Of a stretch of DNA of 64,000 nucleotides, positions 35,441 through 46,128 are shown one piece after another. Location: contig SNVD02010210.1 in NCBI GenBank assembly GCA_013180625.2, positions 372,001-436,000 of the forward strand. Reading direction: 5' to 3'. Made by a program: the position numbers and the translations under genes. The notes under the pieces were generated by a model, which was not told the origin of the DNA, ran no database searches, and worked only from the letters and a program-made list of their open reading frames with translations. The DNA comes from Boswellia sacra (taxonomy: Eukaryota; Streptophyta; Magnoliopsida; Sapindales; Burseraceae). Within the stretch, counting starts at the first letter, position 1. Each line of letters starts with the position of its first letter.

Positions 35441-37330
35441 TCATAGGTCGGATGCGGATAGAGTCCCAAACCCGTCTGAGGTCCGGTCCACCTTCAGGAA
35501 AAGCCCAATCTCATCCTGAATGATAGCTGAGACCTTTGCATCTGAGGAAAGACCTGTAGATGAAAGAGTCCTGAATGAAAACAAATCACAAAGACGTCCC
35601 TGCGGCAACCAGAAATCCTGCCAAAGTGAGGTATCACGTCCATCTCCAATAGAAGAGACAAATTTACCCCTGCACCAATCCCGACTCGGTAAAATCTTCC
35701 TCCAAGACCAGGAGGCTCCAGAAGTAACCCGAACCTGCCAAAACGAGCGACCCCGAAGGAGTACCTTATGAACCCAAAAAGACCATGTGGAAGACTTGTC
35801 AGAAAGAAGTCTCCAAACATGCTTCAAAATAGCAGCACGATTCCACATCTTAACTCGCTTGATTCCTAAACCCTCTTCTTTCAATGGATAGCAAACCGAA
35901 TCCCAAGCTACTTTGGCCCCAAAATGAGACAAAGAGGATCCTTTCCACAGGAAAGCAGCCAGAATACCCTCGATCTTCCGTACCACAGCTGCCGGTAAAA
36001 TAAACATAGATGACCAATAGACCTGGATGGAAAATAGTACCGACTTAATCAACTGGAGACGGCCAGCATAAGTCAGCACAGCAGATGTCCACAATCTGAC
36101 ATTCGAGAGAATCCGCTCTATCAAAGGAGCACAGTCTGAAAGGCGTAATCTGGTACGAATCAGTGGCACCCCCAAATATCGGACTGGCAAACTCCCCACT
36201 TGAAAACCCAAGATGGACTGTAACACTGTACGATCCTCATCATTGACTCCAGATAAGAAGACATGACTCTTGGCCGAATTCGTAACTAAACCAGAGAGCT
36301 CTGTAAACTCCTGCAAAGCATCAAGAACTACCCTAACAGAGCCCACATCTGCCCTGCAAAAAACCATCAGATCATCTGCAAAACAAAGATGAGTAAGAGA
36401 AATCTGCTGGCATCTCCAATGGTATCGAGATCCAGGCCGCTGAGAAGCCTCCCGAATAATACCACTCAAACCCTCCATGGCCAACACAAAAAGGTATGGT
36501 GACAACGGATCACCCTGTCAAACACCTCTATAAGTGGGAAAGAAACCATGAAGCTCTCCATTTAAAGCGATCGAGAAGTGAGCAGAAGACATGCATGTCG
36601 CAATCCATCGGACCATACACTCTGGGATACCAATCGTCCTTAATCCCAAAATGATGAAATCCCAACTGACAGTATCAAAAGCTTTGCGAATATCCACCTT
36701 TAACGCGCACCGGGGAGGCGAATGCCCAAGGTGGTAATTATGCATAAGCTCTTGTGTCAATAGAATGGCATCAGAGATCCTCCGACCTGGGACAAAAGCT
36801 GACTGCGAACTCCCAACTACATCAGGTAACACTGCTTTGAACCGGTTTACAATCACTTTAGAGATGCACTTGTAAAGAACGTTGCAACATGAGATTGGTC
36901 GAAAGTCACTCATAGTCCGAGGAGTCTCAACCTTGGGGACCAAGGCAATCCGAGTGGCATTAACATACTTCGGCATCCGACAAGTCGCAAAGAAGTAGCG
37001 CACCGCAGCCATAAACTCAACACTAATAATGTCCCAAGCCCGTTTAAAGAATAGAGAAGTGTACCCATATGGTCCTGGAGCTTTATCATCGGGAATCGAG
37101 AATAAAGCTGACCCGATCTCATTATCAGTAATAGGGCACACTAAAGAAGGCAGCATTTCCGTAGAAACTCTGCCAGAGAAAAATCGAGAAGCATTTACAA
37201 GAGAAGGGCGAGGAGGAGATGTAAGCAATTTCTGGAAATACCTCACAGCTAGATGACCTAAGTCGCCTCTATCTGTAACAATGGTGCCAACCTCATCCTC
37301 AAGCTGACGAATCCGATTCCTGACTTTCAA
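35441..37330 (-). pseudogene. LINE ORF2 reverse transcriptase
   Basis: 36518-37330 gives DDKAPGPYGYTSLFFKRAWD, FRPISCCNVLYKCISKVI, SAFVPGRRISDAILLTQE and KVDIRKAFDTVSWDF. A TGA at about 36517 stands where GVRQGDPLSP is expected (CGA to TGA). The same frame continues at 35441-36505 with SPYLFVLAMEGLSG, the catalytic box CFADDLMVF, SHVFLSGV, and RYLGVPLIRTRL. The YADD-type motif is FADD, with both aspartates present. Gene length fits the RT and thumb part of a plant L1. Confidence 0.92.
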
Positions 37331-37335
37331 TCTCA

Positions 37336-38608
37336 GTCATTATATTTGATGAGATCAAGAGTCATAAATTTGTATCAATAAATTGTTTCAAAAGTTTGTG
37401 GTAAAAAATTTGTGAGAACTATGAATATGTATTTCTTGAATAAATTAATTATTACATATGAGCATTTTGTACTTTGATTTATTATATTAGGATTATATTG
37501 AAGGCTATGGCTCTTTATATTCCTCCGATCTAGGTGTATTTTTATATTTTTTATTTAACTTTTTCCATGTACCATCAAGCTTGATTACAAAAATTATTAA
37601 TTTTAAAATATTAAAGGTGCCTTCACTTAGACCAAATCCTAGGTTCACCACTGTATTTTATTCTTAACTTTTTTTATTTATAAAAACTATATAAAATTAG
37701 ATTTAATAATTTCAAATATTAATTTATGAAAATAAAATTTAAAGGAAAACTAAATACATCTAAAGGACAACTATATAATGCATTTAATATTATATTAGAA
37801 AAAATATTTCGATAGAGAATTATATTAATGAATTAAAAAAAGAAAGACAATTTAAGGAATGAGTCAATATCAATGACTTTAAAAAGAGCACATCTTACAC
37901 ATTTGTTTTACACTAGCTGCAATTCATGCAAGAAAATATTTGCAACACTAACACCACCGAATTTATTTATTTTAAACAGAACATTGAAAAAAAAAGGTAT
38001 AAAACTTTTGACGACACTACTAGATTCTCCTCCACCATCAACACCACCAGTTCAATCACAAACCCATTTGGAAAATATTGAAATTATATATATAAAAAAT
38101 CCAATATTAAAACTTGATTATCATAAAAATTAACTTCCCAAAACTTACAAAGAAAAAAAGGTTATTAGAAATATAGAACTTCCATTAAATGCATCACTCG
38201 TTGTCACAAAATGGCGTGTCCAACACTATAGCCAATATCTTCGGCCACTATTGCTCTCCAAAAACACAACCATAACTATTATCACCAAAAGCCACCCCCA
38301 GCATCTAATTTCATCACCACCACCCATTTAAATCACTACCATCATCACTTTTAACTAGTTTCATCATGAAAGGGATCAGTAAGAATTGTGAGGAATATAA
38401 TAGGTTTTGGCATTTGATAAGAAAGAAGATGTTGTAGAGCGTAATCAATGCCCTAGAATTCAATGCCCTGATGCATACGCGTTAGGCGCGTGGTGCAACG
38501 GTTAGCATGTTTAGCAGTCCTCATGAATGTCATGGCCAAAGACCTGATTAGGTTCAGGATTGTGCTACGGTTAGTTACTAATTTCTGTTGGAATAGGTTC
38601 ATTAATTA
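37336..38608. other. Intergenic DNA between LINE and copia element
   Basis: AT-rich, with no supported gene. 38000-38350 holds CCA/CAC-rich words (ACCACCACCCA). Around 38490-38560 there are phrases vaguely like RNA polymerase III A and B boxes, but the spacing is wrong for a tRNA. Confidence 0.45.
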
Positions 38609-38613
38609 TAAGC

Positions 38614-38963
38614 TGTTAAGACAGCCCACTGAGTATCCTGCACTCAGCTCCTGTCCTGCAGCTTCTGTCCTACATTCAGTTCTGTTCTTCAAGTTTCTTT
38701 GCTCTGTTAAGTAAGCTAATTCGGCTTACTGTTTTATTATTGTCTTATTCTATTAATTAGCTTAATTAGCAAGTTAGTTATGGCTTAGGTATACAATGTT
38801 CTAGAATTGACATGTAATGCCTTTTCATTGGTATAGCTGCTGGTGCCTTTGATAGTGTACACCTGGCTACTCTTTTTTGTAATGTTCTGGACATATATAT
38901 ATTTCAGTATCTCACTCAGCCAGTCTGAGCTGAGAATATTGTTTCATTCCCTAAAATCCAAGT
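38614..38963 (+). repeat. 5' LTR of small copia element
   Basis: TGTTAAGACA to ATCCAAGT, 350 bp. The end is set by the TAAGC duplication and by the primer site starting at the next base; it is GT rather than the usual CA. Confidence 0.88.
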
Positions 38964-38976
38964 TGGTATCAGAGCC
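38964..38976 (+). promoter_or_regulatory. Primer binding site (initiator Met tRNA)
   Basis: TGGTATCAGAGCC, immediately after the LTR. Confidence 0.92.
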
Positions 38977-38993
38977 TTTAGAAGGCAAACGCC

Positions 38994-40030
38994 ATGTCTT
39001 CCCAATCTAGCTTCCTCAATGGAAGTTCACCTTTTGGAAACACCTTGAGTCAGTCATTTCCTATCAAACTTGATGAAGACAATATCATCGTTTGGAAAGC
39101 TATGGTGCTGCCAACATTAAGGGGCCATAAGCTGGAAGGATTTGTTCTTGGGACAAAGAAATGCCCACCTGAGTTCATCACAGGAACAGGAGATGAAGGT
39201 GATAGCAGCTCTCAGCTCCAGATCAACCTAGATTTTGAAGACTGGGTTACAACTGATAACTTGCTGATGGGTTGGTTGCTCAGCTCTGTCACAGGTGAAG
39301 TGGCAGCTCAGGTAATAGGACAATCTACTTTATATGAACTTTGGAAGGCACTTGAAGAATATTGCGGTATCAAGAATAGATCTAAAATTTCAAATATGAG
39401 ATTTGATCTTCAAACCACTAGGAAAGGCTCTATGAAAATGAGTGAGTATCTTTCAATCATGAAGAAAATTGCAGATAATCTGGTAGTAGCTGGAAGTCCT
39501 ATAGATATGGATGATTTGATTTCATTCATCACATTAGGCCTAGATAGTGATTACACGCCTATTGTGGTTCAAATTCAAGCTAGAGAGAAAATCTCCTAGC
39601 AAGAACTTCAAGCTACACTCCTCAACTTTGAAAACAGACTAGAAAGATTGAGTGGTTTCACAAACTTGAATCTGAATCAAGCTTCTGCTAATGTGGTTTT
39701 TGGTAAACAAAATCAGAACAACCAAGATCAGTTTAGGCAAGGGTTTAATAGAACCAATAATCGAAACATTGAAAGGGGTTCTGGCAGCAAAAATACCAGA
39801 GGAAGAGGAGGTGGCAGATTGGGCAACTCCAGGCCTATTTGCCAAATTTATGGAAAAATAGGCCACCCTGCATCCATATGTTTTTACAGAACTGATTTGA
39901 GCTATATGGGAACTGCCAATAGAAATAGAAATGGGAATAACAACAGGCAAGGATTACCAAGGTCCAATCAACCACAACAAGGTTTCTTTGCCAACAATCA
40001 ATCTCAACAGGCTTTCTATGCCACACCTGA
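38994..40030 (+). pseudogene. Gag of small copia element
   Basis: Opens MSSQSSFLNGSSPFGNTLSQ and carries LDEDNIIVWKAMVLPTLRGH and LVVAGSPIDMDDLI. TAG at 39597 replaces Trp (KIS-stop-QELQATLLNFE). The Asn/Gly/Arg-rich tail follows, with a zinc knuckle CQIYGKIGHPASIC in which the second Cys is Tyr, so metal binding should be lost. The tail is Gln/Asn-rich (QPQQGFFANNQSQQAFY). Confidence 0.88.
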
Positions 40031-41520
40031 AGCAGTCAATGATGAATCATGGTTTGCTGACAGTGGTGCTTCTAATCATGTAACAGTAGAACCCAACCTT
40101 CTCAACTCAAGAAGTGATTTTTTTGGTAATAAATCTCTATCTATTAGTGATGGTAGAAATCTATACATTTAACATGTAGGACATTCAAAGTTGCTTGCTG
40201 GAAAAACTGTGTTGAACCTAAAAAATATGTTGTGTGTGCCTAAGATAACAAAGAATTTGCTAAGCATATCTAGTCTTACCAAAGATAACAGAGTTTATGT
40301 GGAATTTCCCCATGATTTTTGCCTTGTGAAGGACAAACAAACACACCAGGTTCTTCTGTAGGGGAGAGTTAAGAAGGGTCTCTACCAAATCAATCCTGGT
40401 CTCAGATTTCCAAACAAGCACATATCTCAAGTTTCCATAAGCAATAAAAGTCATTTGAGTCATGTTGTGTCTGTTCCTTCTGTCTCAAGGTTTAGTGTGT
40501 CATCTAGGAGTCCCACTAAAATTTCCTCAAAAAAGTCAAAGGCAGAAAGCCTTATAAGCTCTTGTAATCCTGTTGCTTCTGTGACAAGCTTTTTAACCAG
40601 ATAAAGAAAAACTTAATGTCTGGCACAGAAAGCTTGGTCATCCATCAGGAAAAATTTTGAGTCAAATCCTAAAGGCTTGTAATGAACCTATAAAAAGTAA
40701 TGAAAATTTTGGTTTCTGTGATGCTTGCCAGTTTGGAAAATCACATGCTTTACCTTTCAAGAACTCAAATAGCAAAACCAAACAACTTCTAGAATTGATC
40801 CACACAGACCTTTGGGGACCAGCTCCTGTGTCTTCCATCTCCAGATATAAATACTATATCCATTTCATAGATGACTTCAGTAGATTCACTTAGATCTTTC
40901 CTTTCAAAAATAAATCGGAAGCATTATCAGCCTTCAGACAGTTCAAAATGCTTACTGAAAAAAATTTGAAAAGCAAATAAAATGTCTTCAATCAAATTGG
41001 GGAGGAGAGTACAGAGTTTTCATTGATTTTCTCCACCAAAATGGGATAGAATCTAGACTTGCTTATCCCTATACTTATGAGCAACAAGGAAAGGCAGAGA
41101 GAAAGCATAGACATATTGTAAAAATGGGCCTAACCTTGTTGGCTCAGGCATATATGCCATTGAGGTACTGGTGGGAAGCCTTTCACATTGCTGTCTGGCT
41201 CATTAACAGACTCCAACACCAATTCTCAATGGCATATCACCTTGGCAGAAAATTTATAAGCAAATACCTGACTATCATTCATTAAAAGCCTTTGGCTGCC
41301 CATGTTTTCCTTGTCTAAGACTTTACCAGAACCACAAATTCCAATTCCACTCTACAAAATGTGTCTTCCTAGGCTATAGTGACCAGCACAAAGGGTTCAA
41401 ATGCCTTAGCTCCACTGGAAGAGTCTGCATTTCAAGAAATGTAATCTTTAATGAAGCAGAATTTCCTTTTAAACAAGGATTTCTAAACACTAAAAGCAAA
41501 TCCAACTTTCCTTAGTGATC
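40031..41520 (+). pseudogene. Protease and integrase of small copia element
   Basis: The protease motif WFADSGASNHVTVE lies at about 40051-40090, followed by a stop at 40172. The pre-integrase motif VWHRKLGHPSGKIL and CDACQFGKSHALPF lie at about 40618-40750; the integrase core begins IHTDLWGPAPVSS with FIDDFSRFT, then a stop where Trp is expected (TGG to TAG, about 40893). Further downstream KAERKHRHIVKMG marks the catalytic Glu region, and LKAFGCPCFPCL follows in a shifted frame. Confidence 0.85.
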
Positions 41521-41636
41521 TGTCAAGTGTTTTTCTTCCAATACTTAGCAAATGGGAGAAACAAGACTGTGATTCCAAAGAAGTTGAGACCAGTGACAAT
41601 CAATACAGAAGATCTTCTCAAAACTCTCCTACTGTA

Positions 41637-43462
41637 GTGGAACTTAATCATGAAAACACTCCAAACAGTGAAACTTCTCCTCCACTAAACCAACAATCTT
41701 CACCAAGCATTGTCTCTGACACTCTACTGTCACCTCAACCAAATGAAACCACTACCAATGAACCTGAAACCTCTTACCCTGATCACCAAGTCTCAGTGCC
41801 TATTATGCCTCACCACCCAATGATCACAAGATCAAAAAGGGGCATTTTCAAACCCAAAGTATACCACATCAATATTCCATACCACACTGACCTGGAAAAC
41901 ACAGAGCCAATGACAGTATCTGAAGCTTTACAATCTAACTCCTGGAGGAAAGCAATGGATATAGAATTTGAAGCTTTAACTAAGAACAAGACATGGACTT
42001 TAGTTCCCTTTTCTCCTCTCTATAATTTGGTGGGAAATAAATGGGTGTTCAAGCTTAAATTCAATAGTGATGGGACTGCCCACAAAGGCAGGCTGGTGGC
42101 AAAAGGGTTTCACCAAACACCTGAAATCGATTACTCCGAAACATACAGTCCACTAGTGAAAGCTGGAACTATTAGAGTAATCCTTACCTTGGCAGTTACT
42201 AAAAATTGGGAAATAAGGCAACTAGACTTTAATAATGCCTTTTTGAATGGCAACTTGGAGGAATCAGTCTACATTGTACAACTAGAAGGGTTTGTAGACT
42301 CATCCAAACCCTCTCATGCCTATAAACTACATAAAGCCCTGTATGGCCTTAAACAGGCTCCTAGGGCCTGGTTTGATAAGTTGTAAGGCACACTGTTAAG
42401 TTGGAACTTTATCTACTCAAAGTCAGACTCTTCCTTCTTCATCTACAAGACAGAGGGCATTTTGATCTTCATCTTAGTATATGTAGATGATATACTAGTT
42501 ACTGGAAATAATCAAGCATCCATAAAAGGACTCATATCCAAACTGAATGAGTTGTTTGCACTTAAAGATCTTGGAGAGCTTCATTATTTTCTTGGGATAG
42601 AGGTAAGAAGAAATGACACAGGCATGTATTTAAATCAGTCAAAATACATAGCTGATTTACTTAAGAAACTACAGCTTGAGCACCTGAAACCTTGCTCTAC
42701 ACCAGCTGCTATTAGCAAAGACAAAAGAATTGAGGATTCAGACTCCTTTCCTGACCCTACACTATACAGAAGTACTGTGGGAGCCTTACAATATCTTACT
42801 TACACCAGACCAGATATTGCCTTCGTAGTAAATAAACTCAGGCAAGCTCTCCATGCTCCTAAAATGATTCATTGGCAAGGGGTGAAGAGAATCCTAAGAT
42901 ACCTCCAAGATACCAAGTTCTTTGGCCTTCATATCAAACCTTGTGAAAACATCAATATAACCGGCTTCTCAGATGTAGATTGGGCCTGCAATGTAGAAGA
43001 CAGAAATTCAATTGGAGGCTACTGTGTGTCCTTAGGTGACACATTAGTATCTTGGCAGTAAAAAAAAAAAAACCTGTTGCTTCCAGGTCCAGCAAAGAAT
43101 CAGAATACCGTGCCCTGGCCCAGGTTGCAGCTGAGATTACATGGATTCAATCATTGTTGAGTGAACTGCATTGTCAACCATCTCAATGTCAAGTCACTTG
43201 GTGTGACAATACCAGTGCTAGTGCTCTGGCCTCTAATCCTGCTCTTCACGCAAGAACAAAACATATTGAGATAGACATTCACTTTGTTAGAGACAAAGTA
43301 TTGCAAAAAGAACTTGAAGTGAGATATATGCCTTCCTGTGACCAGCTAGCAGATTTTCTCACTAAACTATTGGCAATGCCTCAGTTCCATGTCTTTCGAA
43401 GCAAACTTGGAGTGGTAGACCTACCCTTCAGTTTGAGGGGAGATGTTAAGACAACCCACTGA
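41637..43462 (+). pseudogene. Reverse transcriptase and RNase H of small copia element
   Basis: 41637-42386 carries ALTKNKTWTLVPF, NKWVFKLKFNSDG and QLDFNNAFLNGNLEESVYI, then [13 protein letters not shown] and a stop at 42384. 42462-43061 carries the catalytic ILVYVDDILVTGNN and LGELHYFLGIEVRR, and RNase H with DVDWACNVEDRNSIGGYC. At an A12 run near 43062 the frame shifts into 43052-43462 (SKESEYRALAQVAAEITWIQ, CDNTSASALASNP). Active-site residues persist. Confidence 0.92.
43435..43443 (+). promoter_or_regulatory. Polypurine tract of small copia element
   Basis: GAGGGGAGA immediately before the 3' LTR. Confidence 0.85.
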
Positions 43463-43794
43463 GTATCCTGCACTCAGCTCCTGTCCTGTAGCTTCTGTCC
43501 TACATTCAGTTATGTTCTTTAGGTTTCTTTGCTCTGTTAAGTAAGCTAATTAGGCTTACTATTTTATTAGTTGTCTTATTCCATTAATTAGCTTAATTAA
43601 CAAGTTAGTTATGGCTTAGGTATACAATGTTCTAGAATTGACATGTAATTCCTTTTCATTGGTATAGCTGTTGGTGCCTCTGATTGTGTACACCTGGCTG
43701 CTCCTTTTTGTAATGTTCTGGACATAAATATATTTCAGTATCTCACTCAGCCAGTCTGAGTTGAGAATATTTTTTCATTCCCCAAAATCCAAGT
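43444..43794 (+). repeat. 3' LTR of small copia element
   Basis: TGTTAAGACA to ATCCAAGT, collinear with the 5' LTR; TAAGC follows at 43795-43799. Confidence 0.9.
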
Positions 43795-43979
43795 TAAGCC
43801 CATACATAATATGAGTTTATTTATTCCATAATGTTTCGCATCAATGGACAGAAGTTATAGTGTATATATATAAAGGTTCTTGATTGACTTTCTAAATAAG
43901 TTTAACTTGAGGGTATTTATGTGAGAACTAGGTGAGAGGCCTTTTTTTTTCGTAGTTCTTTTCCTAAAAACATTTACCA

Positions 43980-44503
43980 GCTATGGTCTTTGTTCATTGA
44001 GCAATTCAACTCTTTCAGGAGCTTTTCAAATTTGACAAAACAAAGTTGAATATGCTTTTGAAGATGCTAAGTGGGAAGATTAATGTAATAGCCAATATTT
44101 TCTAGGACTAGGGTGGACACGCAGTATAAAAATGTAGTTTCTTTTTTACTTTTATTTTTATTTAATGATTGTGAAGCTCTATGTTCGTGTAGAAGCCCAC
44201 GTTTTCTTAACTATTTGCATTGACTCAAAGTTATCTCTTACTTTATAAAATAAGAAAAAAAAGTATAAAATTAAAGTTCCCGTTCCTCTCCTCGTAAGAG
44301 AAGCAATTGACAGGGTTTCATAAAAATTCTCATATGCAACTATGCCAAATGATAAATTAGTAACCGCCTGCAATCTTAAAAAAAAAAAAAACTCTATTTT
44401 TTTGAACTTTCTGTCTTTGGCGAATACACAAGGCAAAGTTTTCTGCTTATTACAAGCATTTAATATCTCTCTTTGAAAACTAAGAATTTTAAAATTCAAG
44501 GTA
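43980..44503 (+). repeat. Peptide-gene repeat family, 5'-flank copy interrupted by a CACTA end
   Basis: 43990-44230 resembles 59670-59945 (shared GAAGATGCTAAGTGGGAAG, TCTAGGACTAG, AGTATAAAAATGTA) and 44260-44503 resembles 30430-30710 and 62880-63270 (AAGAGAAGCAA, TTGGCGAATA, TTTTCTGCTTATTACAAGCA). The paralogues continue with a TTCTAAAATAATTTGA phrase, but here the sequence switches at 44504 to a CACTA terminus. Confidence 0.72.
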
Positions 44504-44715
44504 CACTACAAGAAAAATGATCATATTTGGCACCGCCAAATGCGGTCGGTTAAAGTACCAAATATGCATCTGACTATATTTGGCGGTTTTTGACCGCCAA
44601 GTATAATAGGTTTAAAAATTAAAAAAATATACTTGGTAGTTTTTGGCCGCCAAGTATAATAGTTTCAAAAATTAAAAAAAATATTTGGCAGTTTTTAACC
44701 GCCAAGTATTTAAAA
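44504..44715 (+). repeat. CACTA left terminus with hairpin subterminal array
   Basis: After the terminal CACTACAAGAAAAA come three units spaced 52-53 bases (starting about 44581, 44634 and 44686), each with an imperfect hairpin such as TTGGCGGTTTTTGACCGCCAA, plus a degenerate copy at 44525-44565. Arrays of short subterminal motifs are transposase-binding sites in CACTA elements. Confidence 0.8.
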
Positions 44716-44717
44716 AA

Positions 44718-44718
<1 letters not shown>

Positions 44719-44766
<48 letters not shown>
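44719..44766. repeat. (TA)n microsatellite
   Basis: About 46 bases of TA directly after the subterminal array. Confidence 0.95.
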
Positions 44767-44771
<5 letters not shown>

Positions 44772-45337
44772 TAAGAAATTCATAATCTGTAGCATTTGTC
44801 ATATTAAACAAATTTCTCATAAAACTAAGTTCCCCATGAAAGTAAAATAAGATAACAATTTTAGAATGTTAAATAAACTTTTTTGTAATCAAGCAACACA
44901 ATATTTGCCATTATGACAAATCAGGTATTGCAAATAGTGGTAAAGATAATTTGCAATTCAGAGGTAACTAGATTAAAAACATGAATAAGTACATGAGATT
45001 TCATACCTAATTGCATTAGAGGGAAACTCTTATACAAACATAAATGAGTAAGGAAATGATAAATAAAGCATTACCGTCACATAAATTTCCTAGAGAATCT
45101 ATGCTAAAAAACAGCGATTATTCACAACAAACATCAGTAACTTGTACTTTTTTGACTCATAGATAGGCACATGATATATGCTTGAGAAGAAAATTATTTC
45201 ACTGGTCCATGATCTCCAGGCATCCACAAGACAAGAACTAAACTTGGTCCCAGATGTTATATTAATTCATATTAGCTCAAAAAAATTTCCAAAAATTGAT
45301 CTAGAACAATCAAAATAATTTCAAAAGATGACAATAC

Positions 45338-45514
45338 CATTCCCGAAGCTGGTGGCATTCCATATTCCAAAGCAGTCAGAAAGTCATCATCAAGAGTCAC
45401 TTCATATGAGATATCATCATTTTTATCCAATTTTTCTTCTGCACTTGATGTCTCTGAAACAGCTGCTACTCTCTTCTCATTATGCTGCCTCACTTGCTCT
45501 TCCAAGCGTGTCCT
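45338..45514 (-). pseudogene. Lysyl-tRNA synthetase exon (captured fragment)
   Basis: One exon on the minus strand between an AG acceptor (TGGTAG before AGGACACGC) and a GT donor (GGAATG before GTATTG). It reads RTRLEEQVRQHNEKRVAAVS, then a Lys/Asp/Glu-rich insert, then YEVTLDDDFLTALEYGMPPA and SGM. This matches the segment of class II lysyl-tRNA synthetase leading into motif 3 (expected to continue GLGIDRLVML, which I did not find downstream). The frame is open. A lone exon far from any other part of the gene fits capture. The parent enzyme charges tRNA-Lys; this piece has no activity by itself. Whether the donor was the cytosolic or organellar gene is unclear. Confidence 0.82.
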
Positions 45515-46128
45515 CTACCACCATTTAAAATCAATATCTTCTGATTTCTAACTAAACGAAAATAGTCACAGTTTTGTGATGCAGGACAACAATGTGGTGT
45601 GTTGAGTTATACATTCTTCAACTTGGGCACTGGTAGTAATAGGAATTCCAGTTTATGCATATGTTATTAACACCAAGTCCTTGAAAAGAATTCTTCTATT
45701 AAACAATTTTCCATAAACAGAGCCTTCTCTTGTAGTGCAGCTTTTCATTCAGCACCAGCTACCAATCTGCATAAAAAGGAGGAAGATTGGATTATGAGCA
45801 AATTTTCAAACAAACTTAAGCTCAAAAAGTGCCTCTCACATTAACCACTTAGCATCTGATTCAAATCACACTCAAAGTTACAAAAAAAGGGAGGGAAAGT
45901 AACCTTTTAAGTACTATATGCATATGAGCAATTGTTTCCCTCACCTTGACTAATCACCATCAGACATAAATCCACACACAAAGAGAAAGAACCCAAGAAA
46001 AAAATTTTACAATTCATATGCATATAATTGTTGATCCTTTTGCCTTTCTTGTAAAAATCAATGAGTCTTTAATAGTGAGTGTGAGTGCAAGCATTAGTGT
46101 GTGCGAGAACGCGTGCGCGCACGTATGT

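Larger units (their letters stand above)
34553..37335 (-). mobile_element. 5'-truncated L1-type LINE
   Basis: The minus strand carries most of ORF2 from the region just before reverse transcriptase to the C-terminal zinc-binding domain, then a short 3' UTR and an A10 tail (the T run at 34553-34562). ORF1 and the endonuclease are absent, as expected from incomplete reverse transcription. Base composition is clearly richer in G and C than the surroundings. I could not find convincing flanking duplications. Confidence 0.9.
38614..43794 (+). mobile_element. Full-length small Ty1/copia retrotransposon
   Basis: A 5.2-kb element with LTRs of about 350 bp, initiator-Met primer site, gag, protease, integrase, RT-RNase H and a polypurine tract. 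A perfect five-base duplication TAAGC flanks it (38609-38613 and 43795-43799). Size, short LTRs and gag type are consistent with the Ale/Retrofit or a similar lineage; I am not certain which. LTRs differ at about 20 of 350 positions by eye. Coding frames are broken. Confidence 0.93.

Noticed and set aside
35520..37256. Plus-strand ORFs across the LINE
   Set aside because: They are antisense shadows of ORF2.
38489..38560. GTGGTGCAACGG and GGTTCAGGATT as polymerase III A and B boxes of a tRNA or SINE
   Set aside because: Spacing is too long for a tRNA, no cloverleaf can be drawn, and there is no A- or T-tail with flanking duplication.
45724..45738. TTCTCTTGTAGTG, which looks like the inverse of the left CACTA end and would give a 1.2-kb element
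   Set aside because: The match has an interrupting base, the flanking triplets (GTA and CAG) differ, no subterminal array lies next to it, and the paralogous target sequence does not resume after it.
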